Source of the DNA: Ancylostoma caninum
Taxonomy: Eukaryota; Nematoda; Chromadorea; Rhabditida; Ancylostomatidae
NCBI GenBank assembly: GCA_037903475.1
Contig: JBAJFG010000071.1
Coordinates: 1,424,001 to 1,488,000 of the forward strand
DNA length: 64,000 bases
Direction of reading: 5' to 3'
Position 1 is the stretch's first letter. Each line of letters begins with the position of its first letter. The notes beneath the pieces were generated by a model. That model worked only from the letters and a program-made list of their open reading frames with translations. It was not told where the DNA came from and did no database searches. Both the position numbers and the translations under genes were made by a program. Of this stretch, positions 44,606 to 57,594 are shown piece after piece.

Positions 44606-44737
44606 CGGATATCTTGACCGAAAAAACTCGGAAGCATACCGACACAAATCCCATTCATTAGGAAGAATCCTATCATCATGTCCATTTCGCCTTCCGGTCG
44701 ATTCACATAGTCTAACGTTCGTTCTTCGGGCATCGTG
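44606..44737 (-). CDS. Coding-like exon with a membrane helix, unidentified
   Basis: Minus-strand exon between the acceptor AATTTCAG and the donor GTATAG. It encodes MPEERTLDYVNRPEGEMDMM followed by IGFFLMNGICVGMLPSFFG and QDI, ending in phase 2. The ATG at 44733 could be a start, with the AG at 44739-44738 as a trans-splice or ordinary acceptor. The segment from MIGFF to LPSFF is hydrophobic enough for a membrane helix. It could be the 5' exon of the minus-strand gene ending at 40465, but the linking exon (from phase 2 to phase 1) was not found, and repeats occupy much of the interval. Confidence 0.5.
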
Positions 44738-47700
44738 CTGAAATTGTACAAGCTTGGATCGCACTGTGGGTAAACTCGAGGATCACCTCAGTCACGTGTA
44801 CTTTGTTTGGGCTGTCCCCTTATGATGCAAAATATCAGCAAGGACACCTAATGTTGGATGCACTGCTCTAATCGCAATGAGATACACAAACGGTTTTAAA
44901 GCGTTTGCCGAATCAGAACCTCCGAAAATATCGAAACGGGGCTTTTTAAGATAAGGTTTTATGGAGCCACGTAGTTGAGCAGGTTATTCTCAAGCATTTT
45001 AAACATCTAATTGCGCCTAAGAAGAGTGTACAGTGAAGGAATTAAGGTCATTCATCGAATTATGAAGTCGGTTGCATCATTTAAGAAAAAAAACATGAGC
45101 AACACCGAAGTTGAGGATCCTAAAAGTTGTTGACATGTATTGAATCACATTTCAAGCATATTTTTACATCTTTCCCTCCGCACCACTTCAATACATGTGT
45201 GGGCCCCCATCTAGTATCAGGAACATGCAGCTCAGCACGCAGTACCAGAGGATTCAGGCCATGAATCCGAAACCATGATCTCAATCCCAACTTACATCGC
45301 ATGCGTTCTTGGATGAATACGGTTACTCGAAAAAATGGAGCTCCCTCTGTGCTAGCACTAATGTTTTTTAGTCATCACTTCCGGCCTCTGCTTATCCACC
45401 GAATAACTTGGAAAAACCGTGTGAGGTTGCGAGTTGTAGAAGTGCTCATGTGACCGGGAGTACGTCGACCAACCCAATTTCTTCAAAATTTGCGAGTCAA
45501 GAGCAGCAAAGAGGCCAGTTCGGTCCGGAAGTTCAACAAATGACATGTTCAAAAGTTCAAACTCCAAGATTTTCGAGATAATAACAAGGGGATACCTATT
45601 TTCACTCATTTTCCTTCTTACTCGGCTCGACTTTTTGAATTCCTTCCAGACCCGAGCGGGAAATAAAAATGATGAAAGAATTATTCAAATATTAAATAGT
45701 TAATAATAGTTGTTTCAAAAGAAGAAAATAAACAGCTGGGGAGGCCCCCCCCCCGTCTCTTTCCTCTGCAACTGCCACTTGAATATAGCCAATCACCGCA
45801 GTGACAGGACTTGGACCTTGAAATGAGCTTACAAGTGAACCACACTTTGGAGGTTTAGCTATTCAAAACGAGATGGGACTATAGAAGTCATCGTAGATTT
45901 TAGAATTTTCAACTAACTTTAATTGAACAGAGATTTTGCTGGACCTTGAGCGATTATTTTCTGGCAAAATGTATCCCACAAGCCTGATTGGGTTACTTCG
46001 GAGAAGTCGGAATCATGCCGCATAACTCTTAACACAGCCACTGCAGCAGATGAAAAAACAGATTCAGAACAACGTAACAAAGTTCATATTTCAATATGCA
46101 TACATCCTGTTGCCAGTGGATAGACATCGCTACGATATCAGTGGAATGTGCGGATGCGCAGACAAATAGTGCAACGATGCGCAAAAAGCGACGCGTGAAA
46201 GCGAAACTGCGCCACTGGAGTCGGCTATAAATGCCAGTGCTAATGGATCATTTCTTGGGTATTATGCTAATGTTAAGACTCTCACTGGGGCTTACTCGAT
46301 TCATTGATACTTCCACACAGCAGAAATAACTTGTTTTCCAAAAAAAAAAAAACAATTCGTAGCGCAAGAAATGGGAGTGAATGCGCCATGCCTGAACGAA
46401 ATGTAAATTTGACCAGCACTCGTCAAAACCTTCACCTTGCAAAAAGAATGGAATAGTCCCCAACTTGAGCCTGAGGCTCTTCTATAATCGTGGATATTGT
46501 GATGAATGTGGGGAGATTAGACATGATGGCGGCTGTTTACGAGTTCATCTCAACCTATATGGATCCAGGCCAGGAAAGCTCAAAGCACCTCACAGTTCCA
46601 AAGAATGAGTGGCCATATTAGAGATCCAGGAATTAAGGAAAGACTCGTTTGCGGAAGGCCAAGAACAAATTTAGGTATTGGGGGAAAAACCGCCACTGTG
46701 CCCCCTGACGCTGAACTATTCGAGCAGTGGAGCGTTGGAGCATGTGCAGTAAACACTAAGGAAAATTCCTAATAATAGCGTTAATGTAGTGAGAAGGGAG
46801 AAAGAGCATAAGCAACCCAACCCCAGTCGCTATGGAGGACAGAACCAATTTGGAGGTGAGGAGGAGGAAATTTGAGAATGAGAGCTCAGCAATATCAGCA
46901 ATTTAGGCTTCGAAATTTTATCCTAGATGTCAGCCACCAGAAGATCAAAAATCACGAAATTCTGGAAGAAAAAACCTATTTTGTTCGACTTCTCAGAGGA
47001 GGCCTCTTACCCAAAGGCATCGGTCAAACAAAGCTTCGAAATTTCTGTTGTCATGAATTTGGTATGAATCGTCAGAACCTAATGGAGATAAGGAGTAGCT
47101 CCCCTTTTGCCACACAGTGGAAAGAAAAACTTTTGGAAAATTGAAAAAAACTTGGAGCAGAAAAAGCCATAAAAGACAGAGTGAGCAGCAAGAAGTGAAT
47201 GACGTTTGAAGATGCACACTTATCCTTCAAAACAGACACCAGCAGGAGCTCTGAGATTGACCAGAGGAAATCCAGATGGCCACTGATAAAAGAGCAGCTA
47301 TAAATGCATGGAACTAGAGGGCATCAGCAGGGGCGAAAGAAAGCAAGGGCAGACCTTGGAAGACAGGCGATTGTTAGGTTTAGGAGCACTATTCTACTTG
47401 CAGCCGACCAAACTGAACAAGTAGACCCCCATGTAACAACCCATTGGAGCACATAGCTTAACAAATTAACCAATGACATCTCTCAGAACTTTGCTGATGA
47501 GGGGCACAGAATGTCCGCTCCAACTCTTCCATGAGCCAAAACTCACATGTTGAAGATGGCGCAGCGGATGAACATGGTGGCCAGAAGAAGGAGTAACAAT
47601 TCGACACCTTTCGCAGCGCAGTCTGACATCGCGACTCGTCTCCACTTGACAACACCTGACGCTTACCGAGAGACGAAATTTGACCCCAGGGTAACAATAA

Positions 47701-48224
47701 CAGGTAACGTCACTAAGGCATTTCCCGTTCGAGAGTCAGTTGATGCAAAGCTTGCACTTCAGAGGTTGCTAGTGGCACTGCGAGGACAGGACCACCACAA
47801 TTAGGTTCTTGAAGGCGGCACCCACGAAACTTTCTTCTCTCACATTTTCACACTTCCAGGCCCCTTACTGTAGCCCAAACAGTTCCCATACATCAACAAC
47901 ACTGGAATTGCTCCGCGTTCGGCCCAGTAACAAGTATTTCTGCGTACTAGCGCCGAATTTTGACGAGTTTACTGATCGCTAGACGCAGTGCTTTCCGCTT
48001 GTTCCGTGAAGCGTTACAGAATACAAGAATACAGGAGGCAACAGCTGTTTGTTTGCAGCCCTAGATTCTAAATTGACTAGTTTTTGTTCACTCTGGATCC
48101 TTTCACTGATTTTTTAAGTAATTTTCATTGTTTTCTCTTCATCTAACCCTTTTCGTGCACAGTATAGTAATTATAGCTGCCTGATAACTGCTAAAACTAG
48201 TTTTTGCTAGAATTTAATTTTTTA
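44738..48224. other. Long gene-free stretch with two relic-like frames
   Basis: Minus-strand frames at 45358-45609 (with VELPDRTGLFAALDSQILKK) and 45120-45302 (with HVPDTRWGPTHVLKWCGG) read like old coding sequence. They have no domain I recognise, no splice context and stops between them. I suspect dispersed repeat relics. A GTGCGGATGCGCAGACAA string at 46149 recurs in related form near 36975 and 50633-50650. The rest is purine-rich, with nothing callable. Confidence 0.4.
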
Positions 48225-48439
48225 GTCGTGAATTTTTTCTGCTATCGGAAAGACTCCGCTTCATGGAATATTTAGCAGCCTCGACAACTGAAGAATACGA
48301 TGAAATCATCGAGTCGGAAACTTCCGTGGGTACCGCCTTTACAGACGGATCACAGATAGTTTATATACTCACTTTGGATCAGGTGGGTTCACTTTTGCCC
48401 GAGGTCCCCGACAAACCGGTTTGCTTCGGATTGAGTTGA
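48225..48439 (+). CDS. Isolated coding-like exon, unidentified
   Basis: Plus-strand frame after the acceptor TTTTTAG. It reads REFFLLSERLRFMEYLAAST, then TEEYDEIIESETSVGTAFTD and GSQIVYILTLDQ, where a GTGGGT donor occurs at 48388. Without splicing it continues 18 further codons (VGSLLPEVPDKPVCFGLS) to a TGA. Acidic composition and lack of stops suggest real or recently real coding. No family is recognised and no neighbouring exon was found. Confidence 0.3.
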
Positions 48440-49975
48440 ACAGTTTGATATTGTCAGTATCGTCAATACTGCTTTCTGGATCTGAGTCCAAAATTCCGGT
48501 AGAGGATTTTTTAACCTAACAAAAGAGAAGAATGGCTTGAATCTATGTCATGGATTGGGACCTGTTTATTTTTGTGTTCCTGGGCCAATTGGTTTGAATG
48601 AGAGAACACTTACTCTTTAATTGACTGTTTGACTTCTGGTGCACTTTGAAGTTTACAGTTTTCTGCTGGAGGTCATTTTGGGCGTCCAGATGGGGTGTGC
48701 TACACTATTGGCGGTCCCATTTATATTCGAAAACTCTCTGACCATGACCACCAAGTGCGAGACTCCCAAAGTTGGTGGAAAGTTTATCGCCGGGGGAAAA
48801 ACTTCAAATGCATGCACTTGCAGGAGACTTTTGGAAGAAGACGATGAAATTGTGATGACAGCTCTCAGGGGAAATAGATCTTCCAGAAGAGGAGAACTTC
48901 TTGGATGTTACCGAAAAAACTTTATAGAATAGGAGGATGGAGGCTTCCTGGTAGTTTTGAAGTGGGATAAAAACAGTGTGGTTGAATGACAAAAAAGAGA
49001 AAATTACCGTTGGTGCCTCATCATATTGTAAAGGACCTGGTTGGGTTTTGCGTTCACGTTACGTGAAGACATCTGTTGTGTAGATGCGAAAGATGTCTAC
49101 GGACATTGCCTCAGCTATTAAATTTGGACGCGCAATCGAGAGATAGCTATCGAGTTTCCTGGCACTCGAGAAAACCAAGAAAACGCGAGAAAAGCTGCAA
49201 GCTGACCTGAGCACAGAGAGCAGCGCGCTGCGAGTTTCGAGCATTCCTCGCGCAATCATCGCCACATTATGTCCCGCGAGGGCTTCGCCTAATGGAAGAT
49301 GTCGGAGCACCGTGGAAAGTACAATTCTCCGAGGACGGAAATTGGACGCCAGTCCTAGCCGAACAACGCTCCCACCTGTCATGCGGCCAATAAAAAGCCG
49401 AGAACGCCGCATCTCTGACCTCACTGAGCCACTACGAAGGGTGACGTAGGAATGAGTACGTCACAAGATTTTCGTACTTGGAGTGATCGGAATATGCCCT
49501 TTCAGAGGAGATTCAGTTTTTAGACAAACACCGTGTAAGCGTCAAGATCCTACAAACAAACATCAGAGAAGTGACCCATACTGCCTCAGTTGTTCCTGAG
49601 TTTTTCTTAGTGTAGGAAGTATCGTGCGCATGCTTGGGCAGAGTAAAAGGGGAAGAAAATGAAGTGGAATGCCTCTCCCGTCATCAACACCTGATACAAC
49701 ATGTAAAAATGATACATATATGTTGTTCAATACTGTAGTGGTGTAGGTTTGTTAGAAAGTAAAAGTTTACAGCGTGGATTTGAGTCCTCTCCTTCGATGT
49801 CTATAGAAGAAATAGTTCAGCACCACTATAGTAGTTATAAATTCTTGAAGTTTTTCATTTTATTATGTTTAGATTCAGTTTCGAGGATCATCCTCAACAT
49901 TACCGTTAACTTTAAGATTATAAGTCCCCGCTGAACCAGTTTAGCAACCAAATAAGGTTTCCGGAATGGGAATGG
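48440..49975. other. Gene-free stretch with a GC-richer segment
   Basis: A GC-richer block at about 49050-49450 contains a 121-codon minus-strand frame (49059-49424) without recognisable domains and a CTTTTTATTGGCCGC string that could be promoter-like on the minus strand. Nothing else is callable. Confidence 0.3.
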
Positions 49976-50140
49976 GATGGGCTAGCATGGATCCATTTTG
50001 AACACTGGAATTCAAGAGTTTAAATTAAATTGTGACCCGATGTTGCTGCATATCACGTACATACATACCACGCAAGAAAACGCAAATCCGCGTCGGAACA
50101 TTCATTCTCAACGAGCTTGGTGTGGGTATTGAACGTTCAA
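49976..50140. repeat. Partial, degraded copy of the foldback element
   Basis: Contains GGGCTAGCATGGATCCATTT near its left end, then AAACGCAAATCCGCGTCGGA, ACATTCATTCTCAACGAGC and TTGGTGTGGGTATTGAACG. These correspond in order to one arm of the element at 42080-42590, in right-arm orientation. The middle is deleted. Confidence 0.55.
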
Positions 50141-53098
50141 GGAACTTGCAGGTTCAGGGAACAAGATTTCAAGAAGATACAGGCGTTTGAAAAGACCAAT
50201 AATATGTTTTATAGGGCATCTAACGCTGTGTCACCTTGCCCTTTGTTTTTTTTAAGCTTCGAAAGGGAATACAAGTTGCTGAAAATTTCTTTACCCCATA
50301 GAGCGTGCTCTCAAATTTTTTATGAACGGAGTGGTGAAGTTTGTTTCTCTGACCAGGTAATCAACAGCAATTTTTTCAGTTTTTGCATGACAGGGAGTTA
50401 ACGTTAAAATTTGAGTTATTCCAAGAACAAGTGTTCCACTTCCTTGTTACAGTATGTTGTGGGAATCGCGGATTTACTGTTTAACGATTCGATGCCATTG
50501 CTCTTATGACACAAAGAAATACCGAGTAACAAAGGTGTAGTGGTCTCCATGAAGCTCATCTACTGGTATATGAGGTGCAGTTGTCCAGACCTACTCGTAC
50601 GCATCTTACTCCGCGTTTTGACACTCTGATTGTCTGCGCATCCGCACATGCAACTCAGACTGCCGGTTTCATCCTCGCCCGTTCCTATGCGTAGCCCTTG
50701 CGAGCGCATCCAGACCGGTCTACTTTCGTGAGTTCACCTCGAACAGAGGAGTCTCGGAGAGAGGATGAAGCAGCTCTGCTCTTCAAAGCTCAGGTTATTC
50801 TCTAAATCGGCAGTTTCCAGGTACATTCCGAGGAATGTCCGCGTAGTTTGCGCATTTCGTGAAATTTCCGGTAATTTCGGTATTTTCGGAAGTACATGCG
50901 GATGTGGAACGTACGGGGGTTTCGTGCAAATTCTGTGGAAATTGGATGGCTTCTGCATAAAGTCCTGAGAAATTATACTTATTTCCTCATTCTTCACACT
51001 TTCTCGCGAAATTTATATCGGAAGTGTTGACAAACTGCAGAACGTGAAGAGAAACGTGGTGCTATGGCGGACTCTCGTTTCCATTTCCTTCGTTGTGGGC
51101 AAAGGAAAATTCCGTCGTATCTCCGGGGAAGGAAAATCATGGGAAGATTTTTAGGAAAGATTATTCCATGCGGAAACGCGTATACGTTGTTCGATCCAGC
51201 TAATTCTAGAGAAAAATGGAGGTCTGGAGACGCTTGCAGCTGGCATATAGCTGGAGTAGTTCGTATTCAGTGGATAGTAAGCTTCTTCAGAAAAAAAGAA
51301 CATCTATGATAGATGGAGGGTCAAAAGAGCACCGTAGGACAAGGATGAACGGAGAAACTATTAAATTAAAACTGTTAAACTAAAGTATACCAATAAATCA
51401 GGAAAATAATGATTGTAATGACGACCTTGGATTCGAACCGCCTTGTTTTCAAGCGCTAATGTTCTGTCTTAATAATGTGACCAATTAGAAGCATACATTG
51501 TATGGGACTGCAGATATCTCTCAGAAAATAACAGTTGTATGAAACATTAGCAGCGCTGGATTAGCAGCGGAAAGTTACCTGATTTTGTTGCTGCCACGGA
51601 ACACATCGCGCTCTATGATGCGAGCGCCCATTATTGTTCCAGCAGCTCATCTGTTGTGTTTTATCGCCTCGTCAATGATATGTAGGCATTCACCAGCAAA
51701 AACTGACACCTCTTACACACCAAAAGCAGGAGTGAGGAACGAGCTCCAAACTGGACTGCCTCAAGAAACGAGGTGACACTGGGGTGAACTTCTGGATACC
51801 TACTATATCTGCGCATGTATGGACAACTACAGCAACGCATACAAGATGTGCTAAAAATACAATTTCCCTTTGAAGAAACACTGCCGTAATTAATCTCAGC
51901 TTGGATGTTCTTAATAACGTTTCACTGGGACAATGACCCAGTTCAGAAGTCATCTTCACTCCAGGAATAGGCCAAAAATGTTTTTAGTGTTATTGGTTCC
52001 ATAGAGTGCCCCTGCAATTGCCCAGTGCTGTGACTAACGTAACGTAGCCTAGACCAGATCTGAATCGGTATGATATTAGTTAGATTCTTGTAACATTCGC
52101 AACATACATATGCTTATTGAAACCTAATCTGAATTTGGATTCGTTATGGAAATGCTCCAACCTCATGGGAGAATTGAGCCCAACCACTTGAGCGCGGTAG
52201 TCAACGACCTCACTGAGCGTGTTGACGCCTGGGTTGGAGCTGATGGAGGTTATCTTATGATGAACTGTTATACTATGCTCAGTTTGAGGCAAAGTACACA
52301 AATCCTATGACACCATTTCAAATTATACGAAATTTCGTTCTATATGAGCCGTTTTCTTCGTCATCGCGAATTTGGCCGACGCAGTATTTTCTTGCTCCAG
52401 CTTGAGTCACCCTGTCCAACTAAAAATTCAGGAAAAATTAAGAATTTCCCTTCGGCCCACAATGCCGGTAAATATGACGAAATTTTTACTGGGTTGGGAG
52501 CGAGTAGAATTATGCAGCAAGTGCGCAGTAAATACAGTGTCTTCCATGCGTATAAAGTCATAAAATTTCGAAGCAACTTTGAGGTAGCGCTTCGTGGAAG
52601 TGGACTCAAGAGCTCAAAATAGCTCCCTGGTCTCAATTACTGTTGGATTTGTGAAGTTTGAGCCGTACTGATTCTAGTCGCAGGCAAAAATTACCTTTCT
52701 ACAGCATGGAAGAACAAAATTAACGTTCAAGGAGCAGAAGGTTGATAGTGCACTGAACTTTTGCCTACCTATTTTTGGAAACGAAAACAGCCCGAAGCTT
52801 TGAGAAAACCATGGCAGAGGGGCCTGCTTCAAAGCAAGGAGAGAGAAGGCATGCAGGGCCGCTTGAGCGATGAGAAAACGAACCGACATGCAAATCAAAG
52901 GCGCATACGAAATGTAAGCATCCATCGCGCTATCTGCACCTATCTTTCGACCACAGGATGGCGAACGGACTCTGTTCGCTTCCAGCAAAAGGCGTTTCTG
53001 CTGGTGACGCAAGGCAAAGATCCGGCCGGGGGTCGGAGGCGCTGGAGCCGCGTGCAATCGGAGCAGCTGGGGATCAGATGACAGGCTGACGCAATCAA
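50141..53098. other. Gene-free stretch with peptide-like minus-strand frames
   Basis: The minus frame 52080-52301 (with SSNPGVNTLSEVVDYRAQVV) reads like coding but lacks a domain and clear splice borders. Around 51580-51760 the minus strand shows ECLHIIDEAIKHNR and AAGTIMGARIIERDVFRGSN interrupted by stops, a probable relic. No functional gene could be assembled. Confidence 0.35.
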
Positions 53099-53224
53099 TT
53101 AGTGCAGTCTGGACAACGGTGTCAATGGACTGAAGCAGTACTTCTCCTGCGGCGGCTTCGCTCCGTGCTGCAGACTCGCCTCCGCCAGCGAGGCGTTGCT
53201 CGGCAGTTCGATCCTCATCAGGGC
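53099..53224 (-). CDS. Terminal coding exon of an unidentified minus-strand gene
   Basis: After the acceptor ACATTTGCAG at 53225-53234 (read on the minus strand), a 126-base GC-rich exon in phase 0 encodes ALMRIELPSNASLAEASLQH followed by GAKPPQEKYCFSPLTPLSRL and a final H, then TAA. The codon third positions are GC-rich, as in bcl-11 and unlike the flanking DNA. Upstream exons (higher coordinates) were not found; a MITE and repeats follow. No family is recognised. Confidence 0.5.
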   Translation of the reverse strand, partial: ALMRIELPSNASLAEASLQHGAKPPQEKYCFSPLTPLSRLH

Positions 53225-53818
53225 CTGCAAATGTGGTTGGACAGGGTTTTCGAAAAGGCGTGAGGTGAATGAACTACGTACGACGGCAATGCACGCCACC
53301 GAAAAACGCGAATCTGTAGCTCTTGAATCGCACTAACGAGGCACATCAACCTTTAACGTATGTATTTACTTACAGCATGCGTGGAAAGTATTGACCGCCT
53401 ATGAAAAGTAGTACTGCAAGACATGTAGTAGAACTGGGACCATATAAGGTAAGCTCTACAGCAATGTGAGAAGGACCGTACAAACTGAGTTTTAGCAGTC
53501 ATGCTCCACCGAACCGCCCTTGGCTCGGATGCCATGATGAAGACGGTGCGAGCGTTCGATCCCGTTGTGCCACAAGAACTGTTCATCAACTTCGTTCCAG
53601 GTTTTGACTAAGGCTACTCCCGGCTAACTGACGGAGCTGTGGAGAGATGGGCAGAACTTCCCTTGTGTGATGCTCTAGGCAGGATAGCCCATGTGGTAAA
53701 GATGATTAAGACCAGCCTATTCGGAGGCCTAATCGCGAGGCAAATAGGAGAGTAGAAACGGGAAAACGACCGTGGAACACCGAATCAGTGGCCTTTCTAC
53801 AAGAAAAAAGTTAGGGAG
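53225..53818. other. Gene-free stretch
   Basis: A 78-codon minus-strand frame at 53353-53589 (with TVFIMASEPRAVRWSMTAKT) shows no domain or splice borders. It may be intronic or repeat DNA upstream of the exon at 53099. Nothing else is seen. Confidence 0.3.
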
Positions 53819-54104
53819 CATTGGCAGATGCAGGGAGGTCTTCCACCCTCCCCTCCCCCCGCTTTCCGGAAATAGGCCGTCAATTTTTTGAAATTACTTT
53901 ACAATACAAGTAGAAATCTTGTATTGGTTTATCTTTGGTTGTTAATTTCTATTATTACTTTTTAAATAATTCTTATTAATAAATCATCATTGTATCTAAT
54001 ATTTTTATTAATTTTATTTTCCATCTGGGTCCCCAAGCGGAGGAGACCCCACTTTTTTACCACGCCTCCACCCCCCTTCCCGCCCACCTTCTGCGTCCGC
54101 CACT
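53819..54104. mobile_element. Non-autonomous inverted-terminal-repeat element, copy 2
   Basis: Ends CTGCGTCCGCCACT. The left end ATTGGCAGATGCAGGGAGG is its imperfect inverted copy. The interior shares AATCTTGTATTGGTTTAT, TTTTATTTTCCATCTGGGT and CCCACTTTTTTACCACGCC with the copy at 9-270, same orientation. No coding. Confidence 0.75.
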
Positions 54105-57100
54105 GTTCGCGAGTAGTCGAAGACTATAAAATTTACGTATTTGGTGAGGACCTATTATCCTTGAATCGGACTACAGCTACTGACGACAGTAGAACGAGGG
54201 GATCTTAACATCCAGATCTTTTTATGCAAAATATGTGGGCGAACTTGCCCTAGATGCTCATATCTCCACAACAGCTACATACTTAGAAACAATAACTGTC
54301 AGCGGTATCTATGCAGGTACTCCGATGAACGTGGTCTGGTGGTTTACAAGTACCCATCGTAAAATATAAAAATATAGAACCTGTCCATGACAGAACATGA
54401 GTGGTCCGAGATGAAAATGGACTGGCTAAAACGTTGATGGTTATTTAGAAGAATAAGTATCGTCCCTCTTTGTAGTTGTCAACATAACGAAAAGCATAAC
54501 TAGTGGCAAAAAAAACTCAACTGCATGGTATAATAGTACGGGGATGTGGACTCCCTAATTTCGGGGTCGTTATCGCGTGTGCTAGCCTGTGTGAGGTAAA
54601 TTGTAGGGTAAGTGCTGTTCATGTCCCAACAGCTGAGCACTTTTTGAGAGTAGCTTTGATGAAGGCCTGAGACGAACATGTTGACCAGTACATGCGACGC
54701 ACCGCGATCGAATGTGCTCATCATGCCTGCCGTTCCGAAGGCCCCCAAAAGAGCACGGTTGACGAATATAGTTCGTGAGCTTCCTTGTTACATTTTTATG
54801 GGGTCTGAATGTTTATATTCTCATTGCGGGCGCTGCAGCACCGTTTTTCTCGAGGCGGTCGATACTTCTCACACACTCTGTAGGTAGATAGGTGTTTGTA
54901 TTCTCATTTTAGAGCAATAGAACGCTTGGCAAAAACGATACTTCATGTTTTTTCTTTGAGCATGAGCATGATGATCGTTGCTATGAGCATTTGAAGGCAG
55001 CACTCACGGAAATCTTCGTGCCGGAGATTTAGTCCCATTCTGGGTTTCGAGGGACATACAACCCGTTCCTAATGATGGAATACCGCAAAACGCGCGAGAA
55101 GTCCACGAAAACGGAGAGCTCTTTTCCATGCCTGACTGTGGATAGGTAGGTCTCGCCGCGCAGATGTCAGGCGTTCATGTGCAAGTGACTGAACCTGCTT
55201 AAGCTGGCACGAGCGGACACCAAAAGACCACGCTTACCTGAACATCCACAGCAAGACAGGCACGGGAAGGTTTCAATTTTTGATATTTTACTTATGATTA
55301 GACTCTCTAGCAAAGAGTCACATACTGAACAAGTTGATTCAGAAGTGAAAATTTCCGTGAGCGCCGCTTTTAAATTAAAGCGGAGAACATCTGACGAAAA
55401 CGGATGAAAGAAATAAGAGTGTAGGTGTATTTTTGTTCTAGCCGTCATTTGTTTCCTCTCAAGGCAACGAACAATGAGATAAAAAGCGAAAAAGGAGAGC
55501 AAGAAGACGGTGTGGGCACAACGGGAGGCCCACCCAGTTGAGGCCAACTCGCTGATTGCTTCAAAGAGATAGCGTAAACTAATGCAGATAGAAGAGGGCG
55601 TTGCCATCGGAATGGACCACCACAAAAACCATCGCGAGCCTTTTTGCTCAACAACTTTTCTGGCTTCACTATTTTAACAACAGATTGGCTTGCGTAAATG
55701 ACAGGAACGGCAAGAGGCGCGGCGGCGCAGTAGTGATGCACACATATGCAACTGTTTGTTTCAACTAATGTTCCAGAGCAAATTTCGCTACGGAATAGTT
55801 TTCTGCGTTTTGGAGAGCTCAAAGATCGACAGAGCGAATGTGTGTGAAACAGTATGTACATAGTTTCAGCTCAGGATGATGAACTTTGCTCAGAAATTTC
55901 AAGATACACAACGTGAGCTTAGTTTTTTTTTCATTTCAGAAAAGTAGCCCAAGGCTGTCACAACCCACGATTCAGGAAAGAGGATGAATCCTCGCCTCTT
56001 CTCGAGTAATAAGAGGCAGTGATTGGTGCTGTTCAACAGTAGTGATACTGCATGATTCACTTATCGTTGACTGAAGTTCAGAGCACTGGAGTTAAAGGGG
56101 CTGCAGAAGTTGTGGATGCTTCTCATATCACTATTGAAATGGCATGCCAGTTTTATTTACTCAAGTTTAAGGCATTTTTCTGCTGGTATTCTCCTATTTC
56201 TCGTATTGCTATTTCTGCATGCACCATGATGTTCGAAAATGCCAAGCATTGGTGCGTTTTTCATTATTTTTTAAAGTTCGTTGAGCTTACTTTGAACTTT
56301 TCCAACTCATTGAGGAGTAGGAGGAGCCCAAAGCTTAGTGGTCAGCTTCACTACAAGCGAACAGCAAGTATACAACGAACGTGCTGCCATTTCTTTCGTT
56401 TTTAGACTTCTTTTTTTGATTTTTTTTAGGATCTTAGACGATTGTCGGTATAGATCATTGTATGCACTAGACCGAGCACTATCCCGTAGTACTGTGGGAG
56501 TACTTGAAATGAATTAACTTCATAGCTATGAAGTTCGTGCGGCACGTGCGCAGAGCTACCATGTGCATTGACGCTACCAGTCGTAGATCTTCAAGCATCT
56601 TTAAGAAGAGGTGTATTCGTTCTATTGTTAACCTGTGATACCCATGGATATCAGTCCGATTATTCAGGGTCTATGTACTAAAAAGGCAAGGGTAAGTGGT
56701 GGAGGGCCGAACAATTTACATCTTTGCGCAGACAGAAATTATGTATGTTCAACTAATAGGCTCGCAAAAAATTGTGCGGTTTTTGAGAGTTCTGGAAGAG
56801 CGGTGCTTCTTAGGCCACCCAGCAGCTGAGAAAAGAAAAGTGTTGCACTCGCGGTGGGATATCCCCTCTGCACATCCAAGCGATATAGCTCTAATGCGCC
56901 CTCTCTATCTAGTTATCGCCTGGGGACACAATTTCACTGCTTCACATGATGACAAGAGGGGAAAATTGGAGCAACAGGCAGCCCACTGAAGTTCTTGATG
57001 ATGGGAAACTCTTGAGCAAGCAAGTCGAACAGCACCGTTGAAATGGGGAAAAGCAACAAATAGCAGACAGAAAAAAATTGAAGAAGGCGTGGTTTCGAAC

Positions 57101-57594
57101 GGCTCTGGTCTGCTGAGAATTGGGGAAATTCTCATGGATTTGCACTAAAAACATCCTATGACATCCCAATTGAATTCACAACACCACTCAAAGGAGAAGT
57201 CGGCATATTTGCATTACAAACAACTTATTCTTGAACGGAATTTTTTCTGGAAGACTTCTGCGATGAAAGAACAACGAAAAGCATTGGCTTAATGTTTTTT
57301 TTTTCAATGTTCATGTCTTCTCGTGGAAAAATATGCGAAATATCCAGCACAAAATAAAAAAAAACACTTGGGGTGATTTCAGATTATTTGCAGACTACGA
57401 GATGAGAACAAGATGTTGCGTGATTATTCTCCAAGAAGGCTTCCTATTAGATGTTCAACTGACAATCCAATTTTTAAATTGGGAAAGAAGAAAACAGCAG
57501 TTTTTCGACTCGTTCAAGTGATAGTAGCATGGAAGTCAAAATGAGATAATGAAAGAGAATTGTGTCAGTAGAAGAAAATAGGGAATATAGTTGA
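54105..57594. other. Gene-free stretch
   Basis: The minus frame 54500-54780 (with GAFGTAGMMSTFDRGASHVL) and the 152-codon minus frame 55167-55625 have no recognisable domain or splice partners. The first reads more protein-like than the second. No gene is called. Confidence 0.35.

Noticed and set aside
49059..49424. 121-codon minus-strand frame
   Set aside because: Coincides with a GC-richer block and shows no family signature; kept only as a description of the stretch.
51430..51500. tRNA-like B-box (GGTTCGAATCC on the minus strand)
   Set aside because: No pairing acceptor stem or convincing D-arm could be found; likely chance or a tRNA-derived repeat fragment.
55167..55625. 152-codon minus-strand frame
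   Set aside because: No domain, Ser/Leu/Cys-rich random-looking peptide and no splice partners.
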